From the NCBI RefSeq assembly GCF_004421105.1, contig NZ_CP038033.1, forward strand, positions 205,659-269,658: a stretch of DNA of 64,000 nucleotides, given 5' to 3'. Made by a program: the position numbers and the translations under genes. The DNA is from Nitrosococcus wardiae (GTDB taxonomy: Bacteria; Pseudomonadota; Gammaproteobacteria; Nitrosococcales; Nitrosococcaceae). A model generated the notes under the pieces. It had not been told where the DNA came from. It saw nothing but the letters and a program-made list of their open reading frames with translations, and did no database searches. Every line of letters starts with the position of its first letter. Position 1 is the stretch's first letter. Below, in pieces: positions 51,491 through 61,434 of this stretch.

Positions 51491-52435
51491 ATGCTGACTC
51501 TCTATCCTGATATTAAGCCTTACGTCCGCCACACCCTGGCGGTGGAGCCACCCCATCAACTCTACGTTGAAGAATGTGGTCATCCGGGAGGGCTGCCCGT
51601 ACTCGTTCTCCATGGAGGACCTGGCAATGGCTGCCAACCCCATCAGCGCTGTTTCTTTGATCCCGATCTCTATCGGGTGATTTTATTCGATCAGCGCGGC
51701 TGCGGTAGATCTCAACCCCACGGCGAACTGGAAAAAAACACCACTACAGCGCTCCTGGCCGACATGGAACACATCCGCAAACATCTCGGAATCGAGCGCT
51801 GGCTTATTTTCGGAGGGTCGTGGGGGGCCACCCTAGGGCTGCTCTACGGAGAAGCCTATCCAAACCGAGTCCTGGGGCTACTATTGCGCGGTATTTTCCT
51901 GGGCCGGGATCAAGATATCCGCTGGTTCCTTCAGGAGGGCACTCCCCAAATTTTTCCCGATGCCTGGGCTTCCTTGGTGGAGGATATTCCTCCTGGGGAA
52001 CGAAATAATCTAATGGAGGCCTTCCACCGCCTTCTTAATAGCCCTGATGAGCTGGCCCAAATGGCAGCGGCTAAAGCGCTCAATGCCTGGGAGTCCAGTT
52101 GTAGTCGTCTTGTCAGCGGTAAGCGCTCCCCCCCTCAGGCTCACCCCGCACTTCTAGCCCAGGCCCGGCTGCGAATCCACTATGCCAGGAATCATTACTT
52201 TATCAAGCCCAATCAGATATTAAGTCATGCCCACCCACTAGCGAATATCCCTGGCGTTATCATCCATGGTCGCTATGATGTGGTCTGCCCAGTGGGCAAT
52301 GCTTGGGAATTGCACCAAGCTTGGCCCCTATCCGAATTGCAGATCGTGCCCGTAGCCGGTCATGCGGCCACTGAGCCGACAATTGTGGATGCCCTGGTCC
52401 GGGCCACAAACCTCATGGCTCGGCGGGTGGGCTAA
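51491..52435 (+). CDS. pip: Proline iminopeptidase
   Basis: Alpha/beta hydrolase releasing N-terminal proline from peptides. 314 residues, family S33. Oxyanion segment LHGGPGNGCQPHQRCFFDP, RGCGRSQPH, nucleophile elbow GGSWGATLGL, aspartate in HGRYDVVCP and histidine in VAGHAATEP. Nine bases before dtd, same strand; the two are probably co-transcribed with the TRAP genes. Confidence 0.94.
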   Translation: MLTLYPDIKPYVRHTLAVEPPHQLYVEECGHPGGLPVLVLHGGPGNGCQPHQRCFFDPDLYRVILFDQRGCGRSQPHGELEKNTTTALLADMEHIRKHLGIERWLIFGGSWGATLGLLYGEAYPNRVLGLLLRGIFLGRDQDIRWFLQEGTPQIFPDAWASLVEDIPPGERNNLMEAFHRLLNSPDELAQMAAAKALNAWESSCSRLVSGKRSPPQAHPALLAQARLRIHYARNHYFIKPNQILSHAHPLANIPGVIIHGRYDVVCPVGNAWELHQAWPLSELQIVPVAGHAATEPTIVDALVRATNLMARRVG

Positions 52436-52444
52436 AGATCGCCC

Positions 52445-52909
52445 ATGATTGCATTATTGCAGCGGGTCACTAATGCCCAAGTCACTGTCGATGGAGAAAC
52501 CATTGCTAATATCGGCCCCGGGTTAGTAGTGCTGGTGGGAATTGAGCGGGGTGACGGCGCCCCCCAAGCCGAGCGGCTACTAGAGCGCCTGCTAAGCTAC
52601 CGTGTATTTGCCGATTCCAAAGGGCACATGAACCGGAGTTTGACCGACATGGAGGGTGGTCTCTTATTGGTACCCCAATTCACCTTAGCGGCTGACACCC
52701 GCAAGGGAACACGCCCCAGCTTTACCCCAGCCGCACCGCCCGCACTGGGCCAACAAGTATTTGAATACTTGCTTGCTCAAGCTAAAGCCCGCTATCCCAG
52801 ACTTGCCGCAGGCCGCTTTGGCGCCCACATGCAGGTCTCTCTGACCAATGATGGTCCAGTCACCTTTACTTTGCGGGTTCCACCAGAAGTTCAAACAACA
52901 ACGATATAA
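52445..52909 (+). CDS. dtd: D-aminoacyl-tRNA deacylase
   Basis: Proofreading enzyme that removes D-amino acids (and glycine) from tRNA. 154 residues. MIALLQRVTNAQVTVDGE start, the PQFTLAADTRKGTRPSF segment (SQFTL-type motif with P for S) and the cross-subunit NDGPVTF Gly-cisPro-like motif near the C-terminus. Nine bases after pip, eight before dctQ. Confidence 0.95.
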   Translation: MIALLQRVTNAQVTVDGETIANIGPGLVVLVGIERGDGAPQAERLLERLLSYRVFADSKGHMNRSLTDMEGGLLLVPQFTLAADTRKGTRPSFTPAAPPALGQQVFEYLLAQAKARYPRLAAGRFGAHMQVSLTNDGPVTFTLRVPPEVQTTTI

Positions 52910-52917
52910 GCAAAAAT

Positions 52918-53457
52918 ATGGGATTTCCAGAACAAAAACTTCAGCAATTCGCGACCACCATCGATAAATTAAACAGTTGGACAGGCCGCTTAGTGGCCTG
53001 GCTGGTGCTGCTTTTGGTGTTGTTGGTATGCTATGACGTCAGTATGCGCTATCTTTTCCAAAGTGGCTCCGTAGCCTTGCAGGAGTTGGAGTGGCACCTT
53101 TTTGCACTGATCTTTTTGCTAGGTGCTGCGCCTACCCTAAAAAATGATGGCCATGTACGGGTCGATGTCTTCTACCAAAGTCATTGGTTTAGCCCTCGAA
53201 CTCGAATCTGGATTAATCTCCTCGGAACCCTCGCCTTCCTGCTCCCTTTCTGCCTTGTGGTGATTACTGCCTCCTGGCCCTTTGTCCGCAATGCTTTCTT
53301 ACAAAATGAAGGTTCGCCTGATCCAGGTGGCCTCCCCTACCGCTACCTTCTGAAAGCGGTTATTCCCCTCGCTTTTAGTTTGCTCGCCCTCCAAGGTATT
53401 GCCGATCTTATTCGCAACTTATTGAAATTAAGACAGCATTCGGAGGCGACTGAATAA
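52918..53457 (+). CDS. dctQ: TRAP transporter small permease subunit (DctQ family)
   Basis: 179 residues with four transmembrane helices. Family features: VLLLVLLVCYDVSMRYLFQSGSVALQELEWHLFALIFLLGAAPTLKNDGHVRVDVFY. It partners the large DctM subunit for uptake of organic acids such as C4-dicarboxylates. Overlaps dctM (TAATG). The periplasmic DctP binding protein gene is not in this operon. Confidence 0.93.
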   Translation: MGFPEQKLQQFATTIDKLNSWTGRLVAWLVLLLVLLVCYDVSMRYLFQSGSVALQELEWHLFALIFLLGAAPTLKNDGHVRVDVFYQSHWFSPRTRIWINLLGTLAFLLPFCLVVITASWPFVRNAFLQNEGSPDPGGLPYRYLLKAVIPLAFSLLALQGIADLIRNLLKLRQHSEATE

Positions 53458-54785
53458 TGGAAGTGTGGGCTCTCGTGATGTTTGCCGTGCTATTTGCACT
53501 GCTGCTTTTAGGCTATCCGGTTGCCTTCACCCTTGGCGGCGTTGCCCTAGCCTTCGGGACGATATTCCTGGATATAGATTTTTTTCGACTCTTGCCCTTG
53601 CGGATTTGGGGCATCATCACCAATTTCACCCTCTTAGCGGTGCCCCTGTTTGTCTTTATGGGAGTCATCCTGGAGAAATCCGGTCTAGCCGAAGAACTGC
53701 TTGAAACCATGGGCCTATTATTTGGCCGACTACGGGGAGGACTGGGAATCTCCATCGTGATGGTCGGTGCGCTCCTCGCCGCAACCACCGGGGTAGTCGG
53801 GGCTACTGTGGTCACCATGGGGATTATCGCTTTGCCCTCCATGCTTAAGCATGGCTACGCCAAGGAGTTGGCAACCGGGACTATTGCCTCTGCAGGAACC
53901 TTAGGACAAATCATTCCCCCCAGCATTGTATTAATCCTATTAGGAGATGTCATGGGGGTGCCAGTAGGTCAGCTCTTCATAGCCGCCGTTGTTCCTGGGA
54001 TCTTGCTTATTCTGCTCTATATCGCCTATATTGTGGTTACTGCCTGGCGACGGCCAGAGGTCGCTCCAGCCCTTAATAGAACAGCTACCCTGGGCCATCC
54101 CAGCTTAGGGCTGCAGATCGTCAAAAGCCTCATTCCTCCCCTGGCCTTAGTGATTGCGGTACTAGGCTCGATCTTTTTTGGAATTGCTTCCCCCACCGAG
54201 TCAGCCGCAGTGGGCGCCCTTGGTGCCATACTCCTGGCGCTTTCCCACCGGCGACTGACCCTGGATAATCTGCGCGATGCCAGTGCTCAGACCATGCGTC
54301 TGACGAGCATGGTTTTTATTATCTTAATTGGTGCCACTGCCTTTGGTTTAGTCTTTCGCGGGATGGGGGGCGATGCCTTGGTCTTGGAATTAATGTCTGG
54401 GTTACCTGGGGGAACCTGGACCTTTCTAGCCATCAGCATGTTACTCATTTTCCTGTTAGGTTTTTTTCTTGATTTTCTTGAAATTTGTTTTATCGTGGTG
54501 CCTATCCTTACGCCGGTGGCCATCCACCTGGGACTCAATCCGCTCTGGTTTGCGGTACTGATTGCTGTGAATTTGCAAACTTCCTTTCTCACTCCACCTT
54601 TTGGCTTTTCTCTATTTTATCTGAAGGCGGTCACTCCCCCTGAGGTTCAAATCAGCCATATCTACCGCGGCATACTGCCCTTTGTCGCTATCCAGCTCAT
54701 CGCCCTGGTACTCCTTTTGAGCTTTCCTGAACTAGGACTTTGGCTACCTGCCACCATGGACCGTTGGCAAGGGCTCGGAGGTTAA
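53457..54785 (+). CDS. dctM: TRAP transporter large permease subunit (DctM family)
   Basis: 442 residues, about twelve hydrophobic helices. Typical PLFVFMGVILEKSGLAEELLETMGLLFGRLRGGLGI, GTIASAGTLGQIIPPSIVLILLGD and FFLDFLEICFIVVPILTPV segments. Sodium-driven uptake with DctQ. The last gene of pip-dtd-dctQ-dctM; the next gene is on the other strand. No substrate can be assigned without DctP. Confidence 0.94.
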   Translation: MEVWALVMFAVLFALLLLGYPVAFTLGGVALAFGTIFLDIDFFRLLPLRIWGIITNFTLLAVPLFVFMGVILEKSGLAEELLETMGLLFGRLRGGLGISIVMVGALLAATTGVVGATVVTMGIIALPSMLKHGYAKELATGTIASAGTLGQIIPPSIVLILLGDVMGVPVGQLFIAAVVPGILLILLYIAYIVVTAWRRPEVAPALNRTATLGHPSLGLQIVKSLIPPLALVIAVLGSIFFGIASPTESAAVGALGAILLALSHRRLTLDNLRDASAQTMRLTSMVFIILIGATAFGLVFRGMGGDALVLELMSGLPGGTWTFLAISMLLIFLLGFFLDFLEICFIVVPILTPVAIHLGLNPLWFAVLIAVNLQTSFLTPPFGFSLFYLKAVTPPEVQISHIYRGILPFVAIQLIALVLLLSFPELGLWLPATMDRWQGLGG

Positions 54786-54890
54786 TATCTATAGCGGCTG
54801 CCATTTAGAGGGAGGGTTGTGTTTTAAATGGGGAGAACTGAGATTTCCTCACCTTCGTGTCCTTTGTGTCTTGGTGGTGAAAAATTCAGG

Positions 54891-55886
54891 TTAGATCCGA
54901 TCAACAGGGAAAGCCAAAACTTCCTCGATGCGCGAGCTTCCTAGCAGGACCATAAGTAACCTATCCACCCCTAGCGCCACCCCGGCGCAATCTGGCAATC
55001 CCTGGGCTAAGGCTGCTAGCAGAAGCTCATCCAGGGGCACTTCCTCAAGCCCCCACGCCTTTCGGTAGGCGATATCTGTCTGGAAACGTTGGCGCTGTTC
55101 TGCAACATCACTCAACTCATGATAGCCATTGGCCAATTCCATACCATTAAGATACACCTCAAAACGCTCCGCCAGAGGAACCAAGCAAATCTTTGAGGCA
55201 GGACGAATACGGGCTAATTGAGCTTCAGAGGCCGGATAGTCGTAAATAAAACAGGGCCGGCCCTGTCCAAGTTGGGGCTCTATAACCGCTGCCATCAAAA
55301 AATCTAGAGAGATTTGCCTTGATTCTTCACCATTTACCGTTCCTCCCTGGAAGCCATGGGCTCTAGCAAGCCCTGCCAATACCTTGTTGCTGGCGGCAAA
55401 GACATCGACTTCTAGGTAGTGCTGAAAAACCTCTTTATAGCTAAGGCGTTCCCCTTTGGGTGTTCCCAAAAGCCGTGACAAAAAGATATCGACTTCTTCC
55501 ATGAGGGTCCAGTGGTCAACACCAGGCCGGTACCACTCTAGCAGGGTAAATTCGGGATTGTGCCGCCGTCCACTTTCCCCATTGCGAAATACCCGTGCGA
55601 GCTGATAAATGGGACCACTCCCGGCGGCCAACAGGCGTTTCATGGCATGTTCAGGGGAAGTCTGCAAAAAAAGCCGCAGACCTTCCGAGGTCTGAAGCCC
55701 TTGATAGTGAGTCGCTAGACTATGGAGGTGAGGCGCAGTTGCTGCTGCCGTTGAAAGTATAGGCGTTTCTACCTCTAAGACTCCACGCTCCGCAAAGAAA
55801 CGGCGAATGTCCGCCAGAAGCCGTGCCCTAGCCTCTAAGGCCCTCCTATTGGCTGAAGGATGCCACCGAGTCTCTGTCTCAGCCAT
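54891..55886 (-). CDS. epmA: EF-P--(R)-beta-lysine ligase
   Basis: Truncated class II lysyl-tRNA-synthetase-like enzyme (PoxA/GenX/YjeA) that attaches (R)-beta-lysine to EF-P. 331 residues, no anticodon-binding domain. Class II motifs: FLQTSPEHAMKRLLAAG, RVFRNGESGRRHNPEFTLLEWYR (motif 2) and GVALGVDRLLMVLLG (motif 3). Lies 44 bases after efp on the same strand, with epmB divergent beyond efp: the full modification set. Confidence 0.95.
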   Translation of the reverse strand: MAETETRWHPSANRRALEARARLLADIRRFFAERGVLEVETPILSTAAATAPHLHSLATHYQGLQTSEGLRLFLQTSPEHAMKRLLAAGSGPIYQLARVFRNGESGRRHNPEFTLLEWYRPGVDHWTLMEEVDIFLSRLLGTPKGERLSYKEVFQHYLEVDVFAASNKVLAGLARAHGFQGGTVNGEESRQISLDFLMAAVIEPQLGQGRPCFIYDYPASEAQLARIRPASKICLVPLAERFEVYLNGMELANGYHELSDVAEQRQRFQTDIAYRKAWGLEEVPLDELLLAALAQGLPDCAGVALGVDRLLMVLLGSSRIEEVLAFPVDRI

Positions 55887-55930
55887 CAGACCAATACGAA
55901 GGGTAATGATGAGAAAGAGGGGCGCCTCGG

Positions 55931-56500
55931 TTATTCCTTGGCCCGTTCCACATACTCGCCCGTGCGGGTATCGATTTTAAGCACTTCCCCCACATCAATG
56001 AACAAAGGAACCCGTACCACTGCACCTGTCTCTAATGTGGCGGGTTTGTTGCCACCACTAGAGGTGTCTCCACGGAGGCCTGGATCGGTTTCGGTCACCT
56101 GAAGGGTGACAAAATTGGGAGGTGCCACCGAGAGAGGTACCCCATTCCACAGGGTAACAGTACAAATATCTTGTTCCTTGAGCCACTTGACCGCATCGCC
56201 CACAGCAGCCCCATCGGCTGAATACTGCTCAAAGGTCTCTGGCGACATAAAATGCCAGAGCTCTCCATCTGAATAAAGGTACTGCAATTGGGTCTCGAGG
56301 ACATCCGCTGCCTCCAGGGTTTCCCCAGATTTAAAGGTCCGATCAATCACCCGACCCGTTTTCAAGTTGCGCAGCTTAACCCGATTGAAGGCTTGCCCCT
56401 TACCTGGCTTGACAAACTCATTCTCCACAATAGTACAGGGATCCCCATCCATCATGACTTTGAGGCCAGATTTGAATTCATTGGTACTATAAGCTGCCAT
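55931..56500 (-). CDS. efp: Elongation factor P
   Basis: Translation factor that relieves stalling at polyproline. 189 residues, three domains. The modified residue is Lys34 in [10 protein letters not shown], the lysine-type EF-P used with EpmA/EpmB. Domain III ends [11 protein letters not shown]. epmA follows and epmB is divergent 60 bases upstream. Confidence 0.97.
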   Translation of the reverse strand: MAAYSTNEFKSGLKVMMDGDPCTIVENEFVKPGKGQAFNRVKLRNLKTGRVIDRTFKSGETLEAADVLETQLQYLYSDGELWHFMSPETFEQYSADGAAVGDAVKWLKEQDICTVTLWNGVPLSVAPPNFVTLQVTETDPGLRGDTSSGGNKPATLETGAVVRVPLFIDVGEVLKIDTRTGEYVERAKE

Positions 56501-56559
56501 ACTACCCTCTGCAAAAATTATTTAAGATTAATTAGGCTTTCTAGTTACAAAAAGGCACT

Positions 56560-57564
56560 ATGATAACTCAATCACCTCGCCCTCTGCAGAGGCCAGCTTG
56601 GCAAACAGAACTTGCCCGGGCTGTCCGCGATCCGCAAGAATTGCTCGCCCTTATAGGCTTAAATAACCATCCGCAACTTGCCAGTGAGGCTACCCGTCGG
56701 CAATTTCCCCTCCGAGTGCCCCGCGGTTACATCGCCCGCATGAAAAAGGGTGATCCTGACGATCCGCTCTTCCGACAAGTTTTTCCCTTGATTGCCGAAG
56801 ATCAAATTTCACCCGGTTTTAGCGCCGATCCCGTCGGCGATTTAGCCGCCATGCCCGCCCCTGGAGTCCTACAAAAATACGCCGGGAGAGTGCTCCTAGT
56901 CACCACGGGGGCCTGTGCCATCCACTGCCGCTATTGCTTTCGCCGCCACTTTCCTTATGCCGACCATAACCCGGCCCCAAGTCAGTGGGAGCAAGCGCTG
57001 CAATATATTGCCCAGAACCCAAGCACGCGGGAGGTGATTTTGAGCGGCGGCGATCCCTTAACCCTCACCGATCACCGCTTAGCCGAACTGGCCCAGGCCC
57101 TGGCCGCCATTTCCCATGTCAAGCGGCTGCGCATCCACACCCGCTTGCCAGTGGTATTGCCAGAGCGAGTCGATAGTCGCTTGCTCCAGTGGCTTGAGCA
57201 TACTCCCCTGCAAAAAGTGGTGGTTATCCATGCCAATCACGCTAACGAGCTTGATGATAGGGTAGGCGAGGCGCTTGAGGGGCTTTCCCGCGCCGGATGC
57301 CGGCTCTTCAATCAGACGGTGCTGTTACGGGGAATTAACGATAAGATAAATACTCTATGTGATTTGAGCGAAAGCTTGTTCGATGCCGGCGTCATCCCCT
57401 ATTACCTCCATCTCTTGGACAGAGTCCAGGGGGCCGCCCATTTTGAAGTGGATACTCTCACCGCCCAATGCCTATACCAAACACTGCGCGCCCGCTTACC
57501 AGGCTATTTAGTGCCCTTGCTGGTGCAAGAGCTGGCAGGCGCACCTAGTAAATTGCCCCTGTAA
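56560..57564 (+). CDS. epmB: EF-P beta-lysylation protein (lysine 2,3-aminomutase-like)
   Basis: Radical-SAM, PLP-dependent aminomutase (YjeK) converting (S)-alpha-lysine to (R)-beta-lysine for EF-P. 334 residues. Iron-sulfur CX3CX2C as CAIHCRYCFRRHFPY, ILSGGDPLTLTD, RIHTRLPVVLPERV, and a C-terminal HLLDRVQGAAHFEV with the PLP region. Divergent from efp. Confidence 0.94.
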   Translation: MITQSPRPLQRPAWQTELARAVRDPQELLALIGLNNHPQLASEATRRQFPLRVPRGYIARMKKGDPDDPLFRQVFPLIAEDQISPGFSADPVGDLAAMPAPGVLQKYAGRVLLVTTGACAIHCRYCFRRHFPYADHNPAPSQWEQALQYIAQNPSTREVILSGGDPLTLTDHRLAELAQALAAISHVKRLRIHTRLPVVLPERVDSRLLQWLEHTPLQKVVVIHANHANELDDRVGEALEGLSRAGCRLFNQTVLLRGINDKINTLCDLSESLFDAGVIPYYLHLLDRVQGAAHFEVDTLTAQCLYQTLRARLPGYLVPLLVQELAGAPSKLPL

Positions 57565-57572
57565 GCATAATC

Positions 57573-58733
57573 CTAACCTCGTTCGTTCAACGGAACATAA
57601 TGCCGCAGGGGACTGCCCACATAGACTTGAGTCGGCCGGAAAATGCGGTTATCGGAGAGTTGCTCACGCCAGTGGGCCAACCATCCCCCTGAGCGAGAGA
57701 CGGCAAATAAGGGCGTAAATTGGTCGGTAGGTATCCCCAATTCCCGATAAAGAATGCCCGAGTAAAAATCTACATTGGCATAAATGCCTTTATGACCCAA
57801 CCGTTCCGTGGCCGCTTCTTCTAAGGCAAGAGCTGTTTCAAATAACGGACTAAGCTTACCGCCCCGTTCGGTTGGCAATCGCTCCATCAACTTTTGCAGG
57901 ATTTTAGCCCGGGGATCCTTGGTTTTATAAACCCGATGCCCAAAACCCCAAATTTTTTGCTTATGGGCAAGTCTCTCATCGAGCCATGATTTTACCTTCT
58001 CGGGGCGGCCAATTTCCCGCAGCATCTCTATCACCCGTTCATTGGCTCCCCCATGTAAGGGGCCCGACAGGGTCCCAATGGCGCCGGAAATCACAGCATA
58101 GGGGCTGGCTAAAGTGGAACCGGCCACTAAAGTGGCGAAAGTCGAGGCATTGATCGTGTGCTCGGCGTGAAGTATTAAGCAGGTGTCCATAATTTTTGCC
58201 ATCAACGGATCCGGCTCTTCACCATGGAACATATACAATAAGTTCTGGGCAATGGGCAAATCGGGGCGAGGAGGAACCGGGTCATAGCCGTTGCGGATAT
58301 GCTCCCACATCGCCACTAAAGCAGGCATACGGGCAATGATCTTGACCGTCATGTTATCGACGTAATTGCGATCGGCACAAGAAGCAGAGCCTGTTAAACA
58401 CTCATTGCCCGGATAGAACATGCCCAGTGCAGAAACACCCGCCTGTAGCATCTCCATCGGAGACCCAGTACTCGGCAATGCTGTCATCAGAGTCCGGATA
58501 TTGTACTTTACCCGATAATTCTGCCGTAATTCCCGAGTAAATTCTTCAAGACGTTGAGCTGTTGGCAATTCCCCATCCAACAACAGTAAAACTGTCTCTT
58601 CAAAGGTACTATGCTCAGCTAAATCTTCAATAGGATAACCCCGATAGGTCAGTATGCCGCGCTCACCATCTACCTCTGAGATATTGGACCGGGTCGCCGG
58701 AACCCCTTCGAGACCGGGCAGATATTCACTCAT
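57573..58733 (-). CDS. gltA: Citrate synthase
   Basis: Condenses oxaloacetate and acetyl-CoA at the entry of the TCA cycle. 386 residues, the shorter form without the N-terminal NADH-binding domain of E. coli GltA. Catalytic His/Asp segments: HAEHTINASTF, GPLHGGANERV, WGFGHRVYKTKDPRA and VDFYSG. 2-methylcitrate synthase is a close paralogue; no prp genes adjoin. Good ribosome site GAGGAGG. Confidence 0.9.
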   Translation of the reverse strand: MSEYLPGLEGVPATRSNISEVDGERGILTYRGYPIEDLAEHSTFEETVLLLLDGELPTAQRLEEFTRELRQNYRVKYNIRTLMTALPSTGSPMEMLQAGVSALGMFYPGNECLTGSASCADRNYVDNMTVKIIARMPALVAMWEHIRNGYDPVPPRPDLPIAQNLLYMFHGEEPDPLMAKIMDTCLILHAEHTINASTFATLVAGSTLASPYAVISGAIGTLSGPLHGGANERVIEMLREIGRPEKVKSWLDERLAHKQKIWGFGHRVYKTKDPRAKILQKLMERLPTERGGKLSPLFETALALEEAATERLGHKGIYANVDFYSGILYRELGIPTDQFTPLFAVSRSGGWLAHWREQLSDNRIFRPTQVYVGSPLRHYVPLNERG

Positions 58734-58911
58734 GTAGGCCTCCTCGCTTAGTATCTACATCCCCAATGTCGTAGCAGTGAATCCCTCTAGGATAACCCTT
58801 GACAACAGGGCAAACAAAAATAGGGCCGCCTCCCCTAGCAGGGCTGAGATACCTCAAATGTTAAAGTAATAATAGCAGAAAACAGACCGTTTTCTGAGGA
58901 GAAGCTTAGTG

Positions 58912-59886
58912 CTAAGTAATAGCTTCACCGGCAGCTTGACGATCAGCATGATAAGAAGAACGGACCATGGGACCACTGGCCACATGGGAAAACTCCATGG
59001 CGCGGGCTTTCTCCCCTAATGCATCAAACTCTTCTGGGGTAACGAAACGATGCACCGGCAAATGATGGAGGCTGGGTTGCAGGTACTGGCCTAGGGTGAG
59101 CATATCGCAACCATGATCACGCAGATCCCTCATCACTTGCTCTACTTCCGCTAATTCTTCTCCCAAGCCGAGCATCAAACCTGATTTGGTCGGCACAGTG
59201 GGATGTCTCTCCTTGAAACGTTCTAGCAAGCGCAAAGACCACTGGTAATCGGCGCCGGGACGGACGGCCTTGTAGAGGCGGGGGATCGTCTCCAGATTAT
59301 GGTTAAAAATATCGGGGGGCACCACTGCTAATGCCTCCAAAGCCCGGTCCATGCGTCCTCGAAAATCCGGCACCAAGACTTCAATACGGGTCTGGGGTGC
59401 CTGGGTGCGAAGCGCCTGAATACAGCGTGCAAAATGGGCCCCACCACCATCACGCAAATCATCCCGATCCACTGATGTGACCACCACATGACGAAGCCCC
59501 ATGGCACGAACGGCTTGAGCCAAATGCATGGGTTCCTCAGAATCGAGGGGATCTGGCCGCCCATGGGCCACATCGCAAAAGGGACAGCGGCGGGTACAAA
59601 TATTCCCCATGATCAGGAAAGTCGCCGTGCCGTGGCCAAAGCACTCCCCAAGATTAGGGCAAGAAGCTTCTTCGCAAACCGTATGAAGTCCATGCTCGCG
59701 CAATAACCCTTTGAGCCGTAAGACTTCTGAACCTATAGGTGCCTTAGCCCGGATCCAGCGGGGTTTGCGTTGGCGTTCTGTCGTCGGTTCAACCTTCACC
59801 GGGATCCGGGCGACTTTAGAAGCGCCCTTCAAAGCCCGAATATCCCGCTTTAACTCACCGGTAGGTGGTGGCGTTTTTGGATTCAT
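58912..59886 (-). CDS. lipA: Lipoyl synthase
   Basis: Radical-SAM enzyme inserting two sulfurs into protein-bound octanoate. 324 residues. The auxiliary cluster CX4CX5C is [12 protein letters not shown] and the radical-SAM CX3CX2C is CTRRCPFC; the C-terminal serine ligand region is [10 protein letters not shown]. Last gene of the envelope/lipoate operon, 15 bases after lipB. Confidence 0.97.
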   Translation of the reverse strand: MNPKTPPPTGELKRDIRALKGASKVARIPVKVEPTTERQRKPRWIRAKAPIGSEVLRLKGLLREHGLHTVCEEASCPNLGECFGHGTATFLIMGNICTRRCPFCDVAHGRPDPLDSEEPMHLAQAVRAMGLRHVVVTSVDRDDLRDGGGAHFARCIQALRTQAPQTRIEVLVPDFRGRMDRALEALAVVPPDIFNHNLETIPRLYKAVRPGADYQWSLRLLERFKERHPTVPTKSGLMLGLGEELAEVEQVMRDLRDHGCDMLTLGQYLQPSLHHLPVHRFVTPEEFDALGEKARAMEFSHVASGPMVRSSYHADRQAAGEAIT

Positions 59887-59901
59887 CTACTAATCCTAAT
59901 T

Positions 59902-60540
59902 TCATTCCTCATACAGCGGGGCTGGATACTCCAACCGCCGCGCCAGATACTGAGATAACGTCCGTCGGAGGGTCGCCACAGGAACAATCACCCCTAAGCC
60001 CCTGAGATCAATCACTTTCATGCCGGGGTAACCGCAGGGATCAATATAATCGAAGGGTGATAAGTCCATCGCGGCATTCAAGCTAAGCCCATGATAAGAA
60101 CAGCCTCCTCGCACCCGCAGCCCCAGGGATGCAATCTTTCTATTTTGGACATAAACCCCAGGGGCCTCTGTCCTGCGGCTTCCCTCAATACCATAGAATT
60201 GTAGCAAGTCAACCACGGATAGCTCCAACGCATCCACCAGTTGCCGTACCCCCAAAGCCCGGCGCCGCAAGTCAATCAGGGCATAGACCACCACTTGCCC
60301 GGGTCCATGGTAAGTGACCTGGCCACCCCGATCACAGTGCACCACGGGAATGTCACCCACTTCTCGCAAATGACATTCTCTGCCATTCAATCCTAAGGTA
60401 AAGACGGAGGGATGTTCCACCAACCATAATTCATCGACGGTGGCACTGTCACGGCTAGCGGTAAAATCCCGCATCGCCTGCCATACGGCACCGTAGTCTT
60501 GCAGGTGAAGATTCCGTATCCGCAGGGTATCCATGGACAC
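59902..60540 (-). CDS. lipB: Octanoyl-[ACP]-protein N-octanoyltransferase
   Basis: Moves octanoate from ACP to lipoyl domains. From the GTG at 60540 (GGAG six bases upstream) it has 212 residues; an ATG two codons later is the alternative, and the longer open frame overlaps the dat gene. Motifs: HPSVFTLGLNGRE, CDRGGQVTYHGPGQVVVYALIDL, ASLGLRVRGGCSYHGLSLN with the catalytic lysine just before, and DPCGYPGMKVIDL with the cysteine. Confidence 0.94.
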   Translation of the reverse strand: MSMDTLRIRNLHLQDYGAVWQAMRDFTASRDSATVDELWLVEHPSVFTLGLNGRECHLREVGDIPVVHCDRGGQVTYHGPGQVVVYALIDLRRRALGVRQLVDALELSVVDLLQFYGIEGSRRTEAPGVYVQNRKIASLGLRVRGGCSYHGLSLNAAMDLSPFDYIDPCGYPGMKVIDLRGLGVIVPVATLRRTLSQYLARRLEYPAPLYEE

Positions 60541-60562
60541 CGCAGTCTCCTCATCTAGGGTT

Positions 60563-61426
60563 TCAATTTTCGTAGAGACCTGCTCGCACCCTCGCCTTAT
60601 ACTCTTGATACAGTATATCCATTTGCCGCCATAAAGGACCAGGCTTGCCACTACCGACTTCGATTCCATCGAGCCGAGTCACGGGGACAATTTCTCGGGT
60701 AGAGCTGGTTAGCCAAATCTCATCCGCTTGAGTCAAATCCCAGGCAGAAATCACCCTCTCCTGGCAAGGAATCCCACCTTCTCTTGCTAATTCCAGTATG
60801 AGATCCCGGGTAATCCCAGACAATAAAAGAGGACCTTTAGGGGGCGTCGCAAGTACTCCTCCGCGAACTATAAATACATTGCTCGCCGCTCCTTCAGTCA
60901 ATTGCTCATCCCGCAGCAGGAGCGCCTCTTGAGCCCCTGCTTCAATTGCCTCTTGACGCAATAAAATGTTAGCTAGCAAGGCGACCGATTTAATGTGACA
61001 ATATTTCCAACGAATATCTTCCCGGGTCACAGCAACCATCCCCTTCACCCGCCACTCCGTCGGTAAAGGTTTGAGAGGATTGCTCATAGCAAATACTGTG
61101 GGTTCAGCCGGTTTCGGGAAAGCATGATCCCGCGCCGCAGGCCCCCGGGTTACCTGTAGATAAACCGCTTGATCCAGACCTTCGTTACGGGCCACTAGGT
61201 ACTGGAGAACTTCTTGCCACTGGCTAGGCGAAAGGGGGTTTTCTAAACGGATGGCTTGGAGGCTGTGTTCAAGACGCTGCAGGTGCAAGGATAAACGGAA
61301 AAAGTGCCCGCCATAGACTGGGATCACTTCATAGACCCCGTCACCAAACAGGAACCCCCGATCTAGCACAGAAACCTTTGCCTGCGCTAAGGGCAAAAAC
61401 TCGCCGTTGAGATAAACGAGAGCCAA
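60563..61426 (-). CDS. dat: D-amino acid aminotransferase (fold-type IV PLP enzyme)
   Basis: 287 residues. Fold-type IV transaminase: FLFGDGVYEVIPVYGG near the N-terminus, the PLP lysine in WKYCHIKSVALLANILLRQEA, LTEGAASNVFIV and LLSGITRDLILELA. Best fit is D-alanine aminotransferase, supplying D-glutamate/D-alanine for peptidoglycan, which suits its neighbour dacA; aminodeoxychorismate lyase or BCAT activity cannot be excluded. Nine bases after dacA. Confidence 0.85.
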   Translation of the reverse strand: MALVYLNGEFLPLAQAKVSVLDRGFLFGDGVYEVIPVYGGHFFRLSLHLQRLEHSLQAIRLENPLSPSQWQEVLQYLVARNEGLDQAVYLQVTRGPAARDHAFPKPAEPTVFAMSNPLKPLPTEWRVKGMVAVTREDIRWKYCHIKSVALLANILLRQEAIEAGAQEALLLRDEQLTEGAASNVFIVRGGVLATPPKGPLLLSGITRDLILELAREGGIPCQERVISAWDLTQADEIWLTSSTREIVPVTRLDGIEVGSGKPGPLWRQMDILYQEYKARVRAGLYEN

Positions 61427-61434
61427 AGTATCTC

